Source: Clostridiales bacterium
Lineage (GTDB): Bacteria; Bacillota; Clostridia; Lachnospirales; CAG-274
Direction: 5' to 3'
Length of the DNA stretch: 64,000 nt
Assembly: GCA_018371275.1 (NCBI GenBank)
Contig: JAHALF010000002.1
Location: 124,001 to 188,000 of the forward strand
The position numbers and the translations under genes are program-made. The number at the start of each line of letters is the position of its first letter. Position 1 is the first letter of the stretch. Under the pieces are notes generated by a model, which saw only the letters and a list, made by a program, of their open reading frames with translations, searched no databases and was not told where the DNA came from. Of the stretch, positions 15,259 through 23,824 are shown piece after piece.

Positions 15259-17949
15259 TTATTTTTTTAAACCTAAAGTAATTATTTCTTTTTTGCCAAG
15301 TTTAATATTATTTTCTAACTGCCTTATTTCTTTCTCTTCTAATAAATCTAACTCAACAATATTCATATCTGTATTTATTTCAAGATTAGCATCATCCTTT
15401 GCAAGATTAAACCATCTTGTAACAATATATTTACTATCACAGCTTAATTTAAGTGCAGAGTGTGCAACTTCTAAATGGCTTGTATCTAATAATTGATAAC
15501 CACTATTAAGACAACCATTTTGTAAATAAGCTTGTACATAAGACCAGTCTATTTGATATTGATAAGCTAATTTATAAGACTTATAAACATCTTTGTCCTT
15601 ACCATGAGGAATAATAGCAAACTCTACTTGCTTTTCACCTAAACATTGTGCCTCTGGTGTTAAAAATACTCCCCAATCACCAAGCTCTCTTGTACCTCTA
15701 TGAATAGTAATAGCAATAGTATTTTTACCATCTCTTAATATTTCATACTCATTTAACCCTTTATTAGCAATAGTTAATCCAAATTCATCTGTATGAACAT
15801 TAACAAATGCTTGTTGATGTTGTGCGTTACAAGGATTTTCCCAAGCTTTATCTGGTGTATTATCTCTTTTTGCCACTTCAAATATAGAATCTGCATAATG
15901 ATGCGGTGTATCTAAATTAGTTTCAAATAAAGCTCTTATTCTATGGTCTAATGCTTGATTATTAAAGTTAGCTACTGCCTTTATAACAGGACTTGATTTT
16001 TCAAATGTATATTTTACACTTATAACTTGCTCTATTAATTCAGTTACTCTTTGAGCTTTTCTATTTTTAAACTCTACAAGGTCTTGTATTTCTTTATCTA
16101 AAGTTTCATTAGCCTTTTTAGGTATTTTCATTGTATGTGTAACACCTACAACTACTCTATAAGGTTCGTTTTCTAATATTTCTATTTTAGCATTTACACC
16201 TTTTGTAGTAATTGGGTTTTCTCCAACTGGCATAAAGTAAATATATTCATTACCTATGTCCCCACAATCTTCAAATATCCCAAGATTATCCCAAGATTTA
16301 CCGTTAGATTTATCTAATAAATTAAAACTACCATCTTCATTAAATTTTACTTTATAGAAAGGTGTATCTATATTATTATTTTCTTTAACCATATATTCAT
16401 TACTAGGTTTATTTTCTTCGTTAGGTATAAGAGCAAAACTTTCAAAGCTAAATGATTTCATATTTACAATCTCTAAAGTTACTTTAACCCTTTTTGCAAT
16501 ATATGGGTCTCTAAATTTATCTTTAGGTAAGTCATAGTTAAAGTAATTTGGTATAACTTCTACTTTAGCATTAACTTCTTCTCCATTTGCATTTACTACT
16601 TTATATTTAGGTAAACTCATTTCGTTTAATTCTTTAACTATACCTGGAAAACCTTCTTTAAAATATTTTTTAACTACTTCAACATCAATTTCTACAACTC
16701 CAGAGCGTTTATCAGCACTTGTATTTGTAACAATAAATGGTATAGCATCTTTACTAATATTTTCAAAATTTTTAGTATTTACTTTAGATTTTAAATAATT
16801 AAGACTTTCATCTATTATATGCTTAGCCACATTTTCAGCCTTTTCAAATCTTGTTACCATTTCTCTATGAACATCATCAACACTACAACCACAAATACTA
16901 TCATGTGGGTGATTTTCCATTAAAAGTTTCCAACCATACTTAAATAAATGGTGAGGATATTCTTTTCCGTTTACATAAGCCATAGTAGCTAAAGGTTCTG
17001 CTACTTTTTCAAATAACATTTGACATCTTGCATTCATTTGTTTTATATAAATACGAGAAGATGCAGTATTAGCAAGAGTGTACCAACCATTTGTTTGTTG
17101 ACTTCTAAGCTCTCCTGTAATAGTTGCCATATCTTCTTTTAACTCTGTATTTAAAGCTTTAATATAATCTTCAAAATTAGAATGAATAAATTCTACATCT
17201 GGGTATACTTTTTTAGCAGTTTCAATAGCTTTTGATAAATCTGTCTGCACTGGTTGATGGTCACAACCATTCATAAATAATAAATGAGATGTACTAGCAT
17301 ATTTAGAAGCATCCTCTAATTTTTTAGCCCAATATTCTTTAGCCTCTTCTTCATCTGTTGGAATATGTATACCATTACTATACCAATTTGCAAAAAGTAT
17401 CCCTAAAACAGATGAACCATCTTCAGAATTCCAATACATTTCAGAATATGGAGATTCATAAGTGTCACTTTCAGTAACTTGATTATTAAATCCTGTTGGT
17501 TTAACTCCCCTACCAAAAACAGCAGTATCTATACCTGCCTTTTTTAACATTTGAGGAGCTTGTCCCATATTACCAAAAGAATCTGGGAAATAACCTACTT
17601 TACATACTTCACCATATTCTCTAGCTAATTGATGACCTATTTGTAAATTTCTAACATTAGCCTCACTACTTGTTAAAAATTCATCTTGTAAAATAAACCA
17701 AGGACCAACATGTATTCTTTTTGCCTCTATTAATTTTTTTAGTCTTTCTTTATTTTCTGGTCTAACTTGTAAATAGTCTTCTATTAATAAAGTTTGTCCA
17801 TCTAAATGAAAACTTTTATAATCTTTATCATTCTCTAAAGTTTCTATTAAAGTATCAAAAAATTCTATTAATAACATATGATGTTTTTCATATGGTAAAT
17901 ACCACTCTCTATCCCAATGACTATGTGAAATAATATGTGCTTTTTTCAT
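15259..17949 (-). CDS. alpha-mannosidase, glycoside hydrolase family 38
   Basis: An 896-aa cytoplasmic enzyme (no signal peptide), close in length to E. coli MngB (877 aa). The N-terminal catalytic domain has the zinc ligands in 'HSHWDREW' (His11, Asp13) and the nucleophile Asp123 in 'GYFPDSFGN'; 'ENHPHDSICGCSVDD' (about 344-358) supplies a further zinc-binding histidine/aspartate. A helical middle domain and C-terminal beta-sandwich region follow. It probably hydrolyses imported alpha-mannosides, or 6-phospho-mannosyl-glycerate as MngB does; no PTS gene is nearby to decide. It is transcribed separately from the kinase gene upstream, which has its own terminator. Confidence 0.92.
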   Translation of the reverse strand: MKKAHIISHSHWDREWYLPYEKHHMLLIEFFDTLIETLENDKDYKSFHLDGQTLLIEDYLQVRPENKERLKKLIEAKRIHVGPWFILQDEFLTSSEANVRNLQIGHQLAREYGEVCKVGYFPDSFGNMGQAPQMLKKAGIDTAVFGRGVKPTGFNNQVTESDTYESPYSEMYWNSEDGSSVLGILFANWYSNGIHIPTDEEEAKEYWAKKLEDASKYASTSHLLFMNGCDHQPVQTDLSKAIETAKKVYPDVEFIHSNFEDYIKALNTELKEDMATITGELRSQQTNGWYTLANTASSRIYIKQMNARCQMLFEKVAEPLATMAYVNGKEYPHHLFKYGWKLLMENHPHDSICGCSVDDVHREMVTRFEKAENVAKHIIDESLNYLKSKVNTKNFENISKDAIPFIVTNTSADKRSGVVEIDVEVVKKYFKEGFPGIVKELNEMSLPKYKVVNANGEEVNAKVEVIPNYFNYDLPKDKFRDPYIAKRVKVTLEIVNMKSFSFESFALIPNEENKPSNEYMVKENNNIDTPFYKVKFNEDGSFNLLDKSNGKSWDNLGIFEDCGDIGNEYIYFMPVGENPITTKGVNAKIEILENEPYRVVVGVTHTMKIPKKANETLDKEIQDLVEFKNRKAQRVTELIEQVISVKYTFEKSSPVIKAVANFNNQALDHRIRALFETNLDTPHHYADSIFEVAKRDNTPDKAWENPCNAQHQQAFVNVHTDEFGLTIANKGLNEYEILRDGKNTIAITIHRGTRELGDWGVFLTPEAQCLGEKQVEFAIIPHGKDKDVYKSYKLAYQYQIDWSYVQAYLQNGCLNSGYQLLDTSHLEVAHSALKLSCDSKYIVTRWFNLAKDDANLEINTDMNIVELDLLEEKEIRQLENNIKLGKKEIITLGLKK

Positions 17950-18056
17950 ATTTTTATCTCCTATTTCATATATTATATTTATTTTATTTATTAAGGTAGA
18001 TTTATTCTATCTTTAATGTCTATTATATATAAATATATGTTTTATGTCAAATATAA

Positions 18057-18108
18057 TAACAATAAAAAGCCCTTATTTTCATCATATAATAAAGGCTTTT
18101 TATTGTTA
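18057..18108 (-). terminator. terminator after the NahK-like kinase
   Basis: TAACAATAAAAAGCC (18057-18071) pairs with GGCTTTTTATTGTTA (18094-18108); the stem can extend with a bulge into CTTATT/AATAAAG. It separates the kinase transcript from the mannosidase gene. Confidence 0.75.
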
Positions 18109-18110
18109 TA

Positions 18111-19217
18111 TTAACAGTATTTTTTAGTTATATTTGTCATTTGATCCCATTTGTTTTCCATATCCAAAACAAGCTTAAATTGTGTCCTAGCTCTATCTAA
18201 ATTATGCCCTTCTCTACTAACTTTAAAATATGTATCTCCTTGAAGATAATCTGTTAAAAATCTTATACCACATTCTAAAGTCATTATTTTAGCTCCCATA
18301 GGCAACATTTCTTTTTCTTTATATGTCAACTTCCCTTTTACACCTTCTATAAATCCTTTAGTGTAAGCTTCAAAAAGCTCCATACTACATTCCACTTTAG
18401 ATAAATCTTTTTCATCTTCTAAAGCAGTGCTTGCACCAAATCTTATAGAATCTCCAAAATCATTTAAAACTGTACCAGGCATAACTGTATCTAAATCTAT
18501 AACACATATAGCTTTTTTTGTTTTGTTATCTATCATAATATTATTCAGTTTTGTATCATTATGAGTAACTCTAAGAGGTATCTCATTTTTATCTAATAAA
18601 TCACATATAATATGACAATCTTTTTCCCTATCTAAAACAAATTCTATTTCTTTTTTAACATCTTTTACTCTATTAAAAGAATCTTCTTTTATAGCATCTT
18701 TTAATTTATTAAACCTATCTACTGTGTTATGAAAATTTGGGATAGTTTCATGAAGTATGTGGGCTGGAAAATCTGATAAAAGCATCTGAAAATTACCAAA
18801 AGCAACTGCACTTTCGTAAAAATCTTGTACATTTTCTACCAAATCATATGTAGTAGCATCTTCTATAAATTTATAAAGTCTCCAACAACCTCCATCAATA
18901 TCTTTATAGTAATTTTTATTGTCTTTTGTTTTTATAACATTTAATGTTTCTCTTTCTGGATTCCCACCACTTTGTAAAATTACATTTTTAAGATATGATG
19001 TAATATTAACTACATTTTCCATTAATTCATCTGGATTTTTAAATATATTTGTATTTATTCTTTGTAAAATATATTTTTTTATATCATTATTATCTAATTT
19101 ACATTTAATACAAAAAGTATCATTAATATGACCTTTTTTTAATACTTCTTTTTCTATTACAATACCTTCTATGTCAAAATTTTGTATAGATAAATCTACT
19201 TGCTTTTTTATATCCAT
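18111..19217 (-). CDS. NahK-like sugar kinase (aminoglycoside phosphotransferase fold)
   Basis: A 368-aa kinase of the APH/choline-kinase fold. The features are 'GHINDTF' and 'YILQRIN' in the N-lobe, catalytic loop 'HNDTKLNNIM' and metal-binding 'IDLDTVMPG', which match the N-acetylhexosamine 1-kinase (NahK) group acting on GlcNAc/GalNAc. Beside an alpha-mannosidase this suggests use of N-glycan or mucin sugars. The start is moved in from an upstream in-frame ATG: GGAGGT forms codons 2-3 of that longer frame and is the ribosome-binding site for the ATG at 19215-19217. A 20-bp palindrome lies just upstream. Confidence 0.8.
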   Translation of the reverse strand: MDIKKQVDLSIQNFDIEGIVIEKEVLKKGHINDTFCIKCKLDNNDIKKYILQRINTNIFKNPDELMENVVNITSYLKNVILQSGGNPERETLNVIKTKDNKNYYKDIDGGCWRLYKFIEDATTYDLVENVQDFYESAVAFGNFQMLLSDFPAHILHETIPNFHNTVDRFNKLKDAIKEDSFNRVKDVKKEIEFVLDREKDCHIICDLLDKNEIPLRVTHNDTKLNNIMIDNKTKKAICVIDLDTVMPGTVLNDFGDSIRFGASTALEDEKDLSKVECSMELFEAYTKGFIEGVKGKLTYKEKEMLPMGAKIMTLECGIRFLTDYLQGDTYFKVSREGHNLDRARTQFKLVLDMENKWDQMTNITKKYC

Positions 19218-19227
19218 ATTTACCTCC

Positions 19228-19247
19228 ATAGTTATAATTATAACTAT
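19228..19247. promoter_or_regulatory. 20-bp palindromic operator candidate of the kinase gene
   Basis: ATAGTTATAATTATAACTAT is a perfect palindrome immediately upstream of the GGAGGT ribosome-binding site and downstream of the predicted promoter, a typical place for a sugar-responsive repressor to bind. Confidence 0.5.
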
Positions 19248-19313
19248 AATTACTTTTATAATAAGTATATGATTTTATTTTACTTTAATAACAAAATATT
19301 TAGCTTAAATTAT

Positions 19314-19342
19314 ATAATATCATTATACTATATAATTGTCAA
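19314..19342 (-). promoter_or_regulatory. promoter of the NahK-like kinase gene
   Basis: On the minus strand TTGACA (19337-19342) and TATTAT (19314-19319) are 17 bases apart, about 95 bases before the start codon. Confidence 0.6.
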
Positions 19343-19365
19343 CATATAGAATTATACAAATTTTA

Positions 19366-19722
19366 TTAAATAGTTTTTATCTTAAAAGTAAAATAATAAT
19401 ACTTAAATACATCTATACAAAAAAGTAATAATTTTAAATATATGGTATCTACCATAAAAATAGATATTATTATCATACTAGAAGATAATATTATAAGATA
19501 AATTTTTGTTTTTATTTTCATTTCTCTATTTTTAACAAAATCTTCTAAATTGTTTTTATATATTTTAGTATTAATAAACCAACTATAAAATTTGTCAGAA
19601 CTTTTTGCAAAACATATAGAAGAAACTAATAAAAATGGAGTTGTTGGCAAAATTGGAAATATTATACCTATAATACCAACAATTAACATAATAAAACCTA
19701 CTAACAAGTATATATATTTCAG
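19366..19722 (-). CDS. DUF454 (YbaN-like) inner-membrane protein
   Basis: A 118-aa membrane protein with the family hallmark 'GIIGIIFPILPTTPFLL' followed by 'FAKSSDKFYSWF' and two C-terminal hydrophobic segments. Function is not known. I place the start at CTG (19720-19722), giving M-KYIYLLVGFIML, because AAGGTGAT lies directly upstream with good spacing and DUF454 proteins begin with this kind of segment. A TTG at 19705-19707 is the alternative, but it is 19 bases from that ribosome-binding site. A CTG start would be unusual. Confidence 0.72.
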   Translation of the reverse strand: MKYIYLLVGFIMLIVGIIGIIFPILPTTPFLLVSSICFAKSSDKFYSWFINTKIYKNNLEDFVKNREMKIKTKIYLIILSSSMIIISIFMVDTIYLKLLLFCIDVFKYYYFTFKIKTI

Positions 19723-19905
19723 AAAATCACCTTTTTCTTCTTTTTTATATGAATTATAACCTAACTATTTTATATTGTCAATGATTTCCTTTTATATCCA
19801 TTTAATACTTTATATTTCAGTATTATTATCTTAATAATTGTGCAAAATATTTTTATAATACAAAAAATAAAAATTAAATTATTTTTATTCTAAGGAGGAA
19901 CAAAT

Positions 19906-20328
19906 ATGAAATTTAATAAATTATTACCCATTGGCTTAATTTTAATAGGCTTATCTATAACAGGATGTGGTAACAACAAAACTAACACTAATACAACTAC
20001 ACCAGAACCTACTACTAATTCTTCAATATCAAATAATATAAATGGTGTCTTTGATGGATACAGATACAATTCTAATGAGTATAATATGGATAATTATACA
20101 AATGATAAAAATTATTCTAATGGCTACAAAAAATCTAATAACACTAACAATACTAATAGCACTAACACTAGATTTGGTGATGGTATGAAAGGTGCAGAAA
20201 ATATAAAAGGTAATGAAAATAAATCTACTAAACAAAAAATAACATCAGATATTAATAATGTATATAATAAAGAAAAAAATATGTATAACAACATAAAAAA
20301 TGATATTAAAGATAGTATTAGAAACTAA
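19906..20328 (+). CDS. Asn-rich putative lipoprotein
   Basis: A 140-aa protein with a lipoprotein signal: basic start, hydrophobic core 'LLPIGLILIGLSITG', lipobox ITGC with Cys21 to be lipidated. The mature part is low complexity, rich in Asn, Thr, Ser, Lys and Tyr, and probably disordered or surface-exposed. I do not recognise a domain. AAGGAGG precedes the ATG, and a TATAAT lies at 19854-19859. It ends at a hairpin terminator shared with the converging tRNA gene. Confidence 0.75.
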   Translation: MKFNKLLPIGLILIGLSITGCGNNKTNTNTTTPEPTTNSSISNNINGVFDGYRYNSNEYNMDNYTNDKNYSNGYKKSNNTNNTNSTNTRFGDGMKGAENIKGNENKSTKQKITSDINNVYNKEKNMYNNIKNDIKDSIRN

Positions 20329-20354
20329 AAAAGTAGGCTTATATGCCTACTTTT
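20329..20354. terminator. terminator between the lipoprotein gene and tRNA-Arg
   Basis: AAAAGTAGGC (20329-20338) pairs with GCCTACTTTT (20345-20354), with a six-base loop and T-rich sequence on the plus side. Confidence 0.75.
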
Positions 20355-20358
20355 ATTA

Positions 20359-20430
20359 CACCCTCAGTTGGAATCGAACCAACAACTAGCCCTTAGGAGG
20401 GGCTTGTTATATCCATTTAACTATGAAGGC
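20359..20430 (-). tRNA. tRNA-Arg (anticodon CCT)
   Basis: Complete cloverleaf on the minus strand: acceptor GCCTTCA/TGAGGGT, anticodon stem AGCCC/GGGCT with loop CTCCTAA (anticodon CCT, codon AGG), and T loop TTCGATT. The discriminator is G; CCA is not encoded. Its 5' end is only 29 bases after the csrA stop, on the same strand and with no terminator between them, so it may be carried on the fliW-csrA transcript and released by RNase P. Confidence 0.92.
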
Positions 20431-20459
20431 AGATATACTTAATTATAATTTAAATATAT

Positions 20460-20681
20460 CTAAATGTCAAATAATTTTTTTATATCTTTTATATTTACAT
20501 TTAAAACAGCTTCTTTATTTTCACTAGTTATTTGATCAAAGACTTCTTTTCTATATATAGGTATAGCTTTTGGTGCTTTTATTCCAATCTTTACTTGATC
20601 CTTACAAATATCTATTATAACTATTTCTATATTATTATTTACAATTATAGAATCTCCCTTTTTTCTACTTAATGCCAACAT
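20460..20681 (-). CDS. csrA: CsrA carbon storage regulator
   Basis: A 73-aa RNA-binding dimer that blocks ribosome-binding sites, in Bacillus mainly that of flagellin mRNA. It has the family start 'MLALSRKKGDSIIV' and the RNA-contacting 'APKAIPIYRKEVF'. An upstream in-frame ATG is rejected because the sequence AAGGGTGGTGA, which would lie inside it, is the ribosome-binding site for the ATG at 20679-20681. It begins one base after the fliW stop; FliW binds and sequesters CsrA until flagellin accumulates. Confidence 0.95.
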   Translation of the reverse strand: MLALSRKKGDSIIVNNNIEIVIIDICKDQVKIGIKAPKAIPIYRKEVFDQITSENKEAVLNVNIKDIKKLFDI

Positions 20682-20682
20682 A

Positions 20683-21147
20683 TTATTCACCACCCTTTTC
20701 ATTAGAACGATGCCCTAATATTTCTTTATATACATAGTACTTTATAGGATATTCCTCATTATTGCATATAACTTGATCTGCCTTATTATTATTAATATTT
20801 ATAACTATAGGTGCTTTTAAATTTATTGTCATATCTTTTATATTATTTGGTATATTAGCTATACAATATATTAATAAATCTTCTTCTTTAGAATCCCCAA
20901 GCTTATCTAAACTCTTTATATCAACACTAGGATTATAGTCTGGTAAAAATTTGAATATATCAAATAAAGTAAATACTATATCTATATCATCTATAGATTG
21001 TAACCAACAAAAAGGGCTTTCTTCATCTTCATCTGTCATAAACAAAAAATTTTTTAAACACTCAAACCCAGGCAATCCATTTTCAAAATTTATTACTTTT
21101 TTATTGTCTATATCTATTTCTCCAAAAAATTTTGTTTTTATTTTCAT
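20683..21147 (-). CDS. fliW: FliW flagellar assembly factor
   Basis: A 154-aa beta-barrel protein with the family start 'MKIKTKFFGEIDID', 'FENGLPGFE' and 'PFCWLQSIDD'. FliW binds either flagellin or CsrA, linking flagellin synthesis to hook completion. It lies directly upstream of csrA. A strong terminator between flgL and fliW suggests that fliW-csrA depend on their own promoter or on read-through. GGATG upstream of the ATG is a modest ribosome-binding site. Confidence 0.95.
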   Translation of the reverse strand: MKIKTKFFGEIDIDNKKVINFENGLPGFECLKNFLFMTDEDEESPFCWLQSIDDIDIVFTLFDIFKFLPDYNPSVDIKSLDKLGDSKEEDLLIYCIANIPNNIKDMTINLKAPIVININNNKADQVICNNEEYPIKYYVYKEILGHRSNEKGGE

Positions 21148-21185
21148 AAATCCACATCCTAAAAATTATTTTATATATCATTAAA

Positions 21186-21222
21186 AATATTGTCCTTTTA
21201 TCATAGATAAAAGGACAATATT
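21186..21222 (-). terminator. terminator after flgL
   Basis: A 17-bp perfect stem (21186-21202 with 21206-21222, three-base loop ATA) including TGTCCTTTTATC. On the minus strand it is followed by TTT. It starts two bases after the flgL stop codon and separates flgL from fliW. Confidence 0.8.
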
Positions 21223-21223
21223 A

Positions 21224-22243
21224 CTATCTTAAATAATCTGCTAAAGTTATTTGTGTAATTTTCATACCTATATTTAACGAAGCTGTATAAGCTGCATTAG
21301 CTGTATTAAAATTCATCATAACCTCTGCTATATTTACATCTTCATTTTCACTCATAACAGTTTTATAATTTAATTTATCATCTTCAAGCCTTTTTTGTAC
21401 AAGTTCCACACGTTTAGAACGTATACCTATATCTGTTTCTTGAGTAGATAATTTAGATTGATAATCTTCTATAGTTTTTATAGTTTGTTCCATCATACCT
21501 CTTAGGTCATTATCTGGATCTTTCTCCCAAGCTAATTTTTCTTCTTCAGTCATATTCTGATATCCAGGAGAATTTAAAAATTCCATAATTCTATCAAATT
21601 GTGGTGCATTATTTTTATCTAATCCTCCTCTTAGTCCATTAAAATCATCTTGATCATATATATTTGTTGCAAGTGAATTTATATCTACAGTTATACCTGC
21701 ACCAACTTGAACTTGTATAATTTGACCTTCTATAGAGTCTATATTATTTTGAGGATCCCCATAAATCTCTGGATTTAATATATTTTTACCATTATTAGGA
21801 TCTTTTACTATAGGTTTTTTATCTGTCCTAAATCCAGAAAATAAATTCCTACCCATATAGTCACTATTAAGTTCTTGTTCTAACTGTTCAAGTAATGATT
21901 GATATTCTGTTAATATTTTTTTTCTATCTTCTAAAGTATAAGTATCATTAGAACCTTGATTCATTAAACCTTTCATATCTTCTAATATTTTATTCATATT
22001 AACAAAAACTGTTTCTGTTGCATCTATCCAAGATGTAGCATCAGAAGTGTTTTTTGCATATTGTTCTGCTTCAGAAAGCATAGTTCTAAATTTTAAAGAA
22101 CGACTAGCTATAATCGGATCATCGGAAGGAACTTGTATTTTTTTACCTGTTGACCCTTGAGTATTATATCTATCTAATAAAGCTAAATTTCTATTAATAT
22201 TTGTTAATAGCCTATTAGACATCATTCCATTTGGTACTCTCAT
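21224..22243 (-). CDS. flgL: flagellar hook-filament junction protein 3
   Basis: A 339-aa flagellin-like junction protein between FlgK and the filament. The N-terminus 'MMSNRLLTNINRNLALLDRYNTQGSTGKKIQVPSDDP' region and the helical C-terminus ending 'NAAYTASLNIGMKITQ' form the paired coiled coils of the family; the middle region is the variable domain. It is last in the flgM-flgN-flgK-flgK-flgL run, 11 bases after the second flgK, and is followed by a terminator. Confidence 0.93.
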   Translation of the reverse strand: MRVPNGMMSNRLLTNINRNLALLDRYNTQGSTGKKIQVPSDDPIIASRSLKFRTMLSEAEQYAKNTSDATSWIDATETVFVNMNKILEDMKGLMNQGSNDTYTLEDRKKILTEYQSLLEQLEQELNSDYMGRNLFSGFRTDKKPIVKDPNNGKNILNPEIYGDPQNNIDSIEGQIIQVQVGAGITVDINSLATNIYDQDDFNGLRGGLDKNNAPQFDRIMEFLNSPGYQNMTEEEKLAWEKDPDNDLRGMMEQTIKTIEDYQSKLSTQETDIGIRSKRVELVQKRLEDDKLNYKTVMSENEDVNIAEVMMNFNTANAAYTASLNIGMKITQITLADYLR

Positions 22244-22254
22244 ATTTTAACCTC

Positions 22255-23811
22255 CTAAACACCAAGTCCATTTATAGTGGTATTGTATATTTCATTAATA
22301 ACATTTATAAGTTTTGATGATGCTTGATATAAATGTTGATACATAACCAAATTAGACATCTCTTCATTTATACTAACACCAGAAACTTGCTTTCTTTGAT
22401 TGTCTATAGATTGTGTAACATCTTTATAAAAAGATGAAAAACTATTAGCTTGTTTAGTATCTATACCAAGAGTTGAAGATATTGCATTTACAAATTGGTA
22501 AGCACTACCTTCTGCAAATAAAGAAACATCATCTTTAAGTTTTAAAAATCCAAGAACAACTCTGTTATTACTAGCTTGGGTATTATCAGCCGAATCCGAT
22601 ATTGCAAGTTTTTTTGGATCTTCTTTTATTTCATCTGATATAGCAAAATTAAATACATCTATATCATTATAATTATTTATAGTTGTTGCAGTATTACCTG
22701 TTTTAGGATCAATCATACTGAATAAAAGACCACCTTGATGACCTTCCATATCAAAACCATTTTGATGACCTATAACACCATCTAACTTAGTACCATCTAA
22801 TCTTTCACCAGTGTTCATAGCACGTGCTATACCTCTTACAAATTCATTTAATTTATTTATGTAATATGGTATCCCCTTATAATTTCCACCACCATTAGCA
22901 GCGCCACTATCTCCATCACGTAAATCTAATATTCCTTTTAATTCTCCAGTAAGTGTTTTTAAATTTAATTGATCTCCATTTTCCCATTTAATATCATAAA
23001 GTCCTGGTGGATCATTAGGATGCATTAAATTTTGTCTTCTAACACATTCTAACTTTCTACTGCTATTATGGTCTACAAACTCACTACCATTTAATAATAC
23101 TACATATTTATTACCAAGTTCTCTACCCGTGCCATCAGAATATTCTTTAATCTCTACATTTGCATATTTAGATAACTCGTCTATTAAAAGTGCTCTTTGA
23201 TCTCTAAGTTCATTAGCAGTGTTACCATCTATTTCATATTTATATATTTGCTCATTAATATTAGCAAGTTGTGTTCCAATAGAATTAATACGCTCAACTA
23301 ATGAATATGCATCATCATTTAAATCTATTTGTTGTTGTCTTAATTTTGTAGCATGATTTTTAATATTAGTAACCAATGTATCTGCTGTATTAATAACAGC
23401 TGTCCTATATTCTAAACTATCTGCTGTAAAAGTTAAATCAGATATAGATTTGAAAAAATCATTTACATTATTAGTTAAACTAGTTTTAGATAACTCACTA
23501 AGAGATACTTCCATAAGACTTAATTGGGATGATTTTTGGCTATATTCGCCAAAAGTACTATTTTGTGGCCAATACTTATGATCTAAATAAACATCTCTAT
23601 GTTGTGCTATTCCATAAACAGTTGTACCAGTACCAACTTGTCCTACTCCACTATATCTATCTAAGGGTATACCTGCCTTTTGTTTTATATATTGCCTAGA
23701 ATATCCAGGAGTAGCAACATTTGCTGTATTATGTGATGTTATTTCTAATCCCGCTCTAGCTGCAAAAAGCCCTGTTGTAGCTATATTAAACTCAAAAAAA
23801 GATGAACCCAT
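22255..23811 (-). CDS. flgK: flagellar hook-associated protein 1, second copy
   Basis: A 518-aa FlgK-type junction protein. The N-terminal rod/hook motif is 'FNIATTGLFAARAGLEITSHNTANVATPGYSRQ', and the C-terminal motif is 'GVSINEEMSNLVMYQHLYQASSKLINVINE'. Both ends have the coiled-coil pattern of the family. It lies 13 bases downstream of another flgK of similar length but clearly different sequence, so it is an old duplication. Either copy may have taken over a special junction role; I cannot tell which is the orthologue of single-copy FlgK. Confidence 0.9.
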   Translation of the reverse strand: MGSSFFEFNIATTGLFAARAGLEITSHNTANVATPGYSRQYIKQKAGIPLDRYSGVGQVGTGTTVYGIAQHRDVYLDHKYWPQNSTFGEYSQKSSQLSLMEVSLSELSKTSLTNNVNDFFKSISDLTFTADSLEYRTAVINTADTLVTNIKNHATKLRQQQIDLNDDAYSLVERINSIGTQLANINEQIYKYEIDGNTANELRDQRALLIDELSKYANVEIKEYSDGTGRELGNKYVVLLNGSEFVDHNSSRKLECVRRQNLMHPNDPPGLYDIKWENGDQLNLKTLTGELKGILDLRDGDSGAANGGGNYKGIPYYINKLNEFVRGIARAMNTGERLDGTKLDGVIGHQNGFDMEGHQGGLLFSMIDPKTGNTATTINNYNDIDVFNFAISDEIKEDPKKLAISDSADNTQASNNRVVLGFLKLKDDVSLFAEGSAYQFVNAISSTLGIDTKQANSFSSFYKDVTQSIDNQRKQVSGVSINEEMSNLVMYQHLYQASSKLINVINEIYNTTINGLGV

Positions 23812-23824
23812 ATTTTACCTCCTA

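Noticed and set aside
18001..18030. Second copy of the kinase operator before the alpha-mannosidase gene
   Set aside because: The only dyad there (around AGATAGA/TCTACCT) is imperfect and different in sequence from the 20-bp palindrome.
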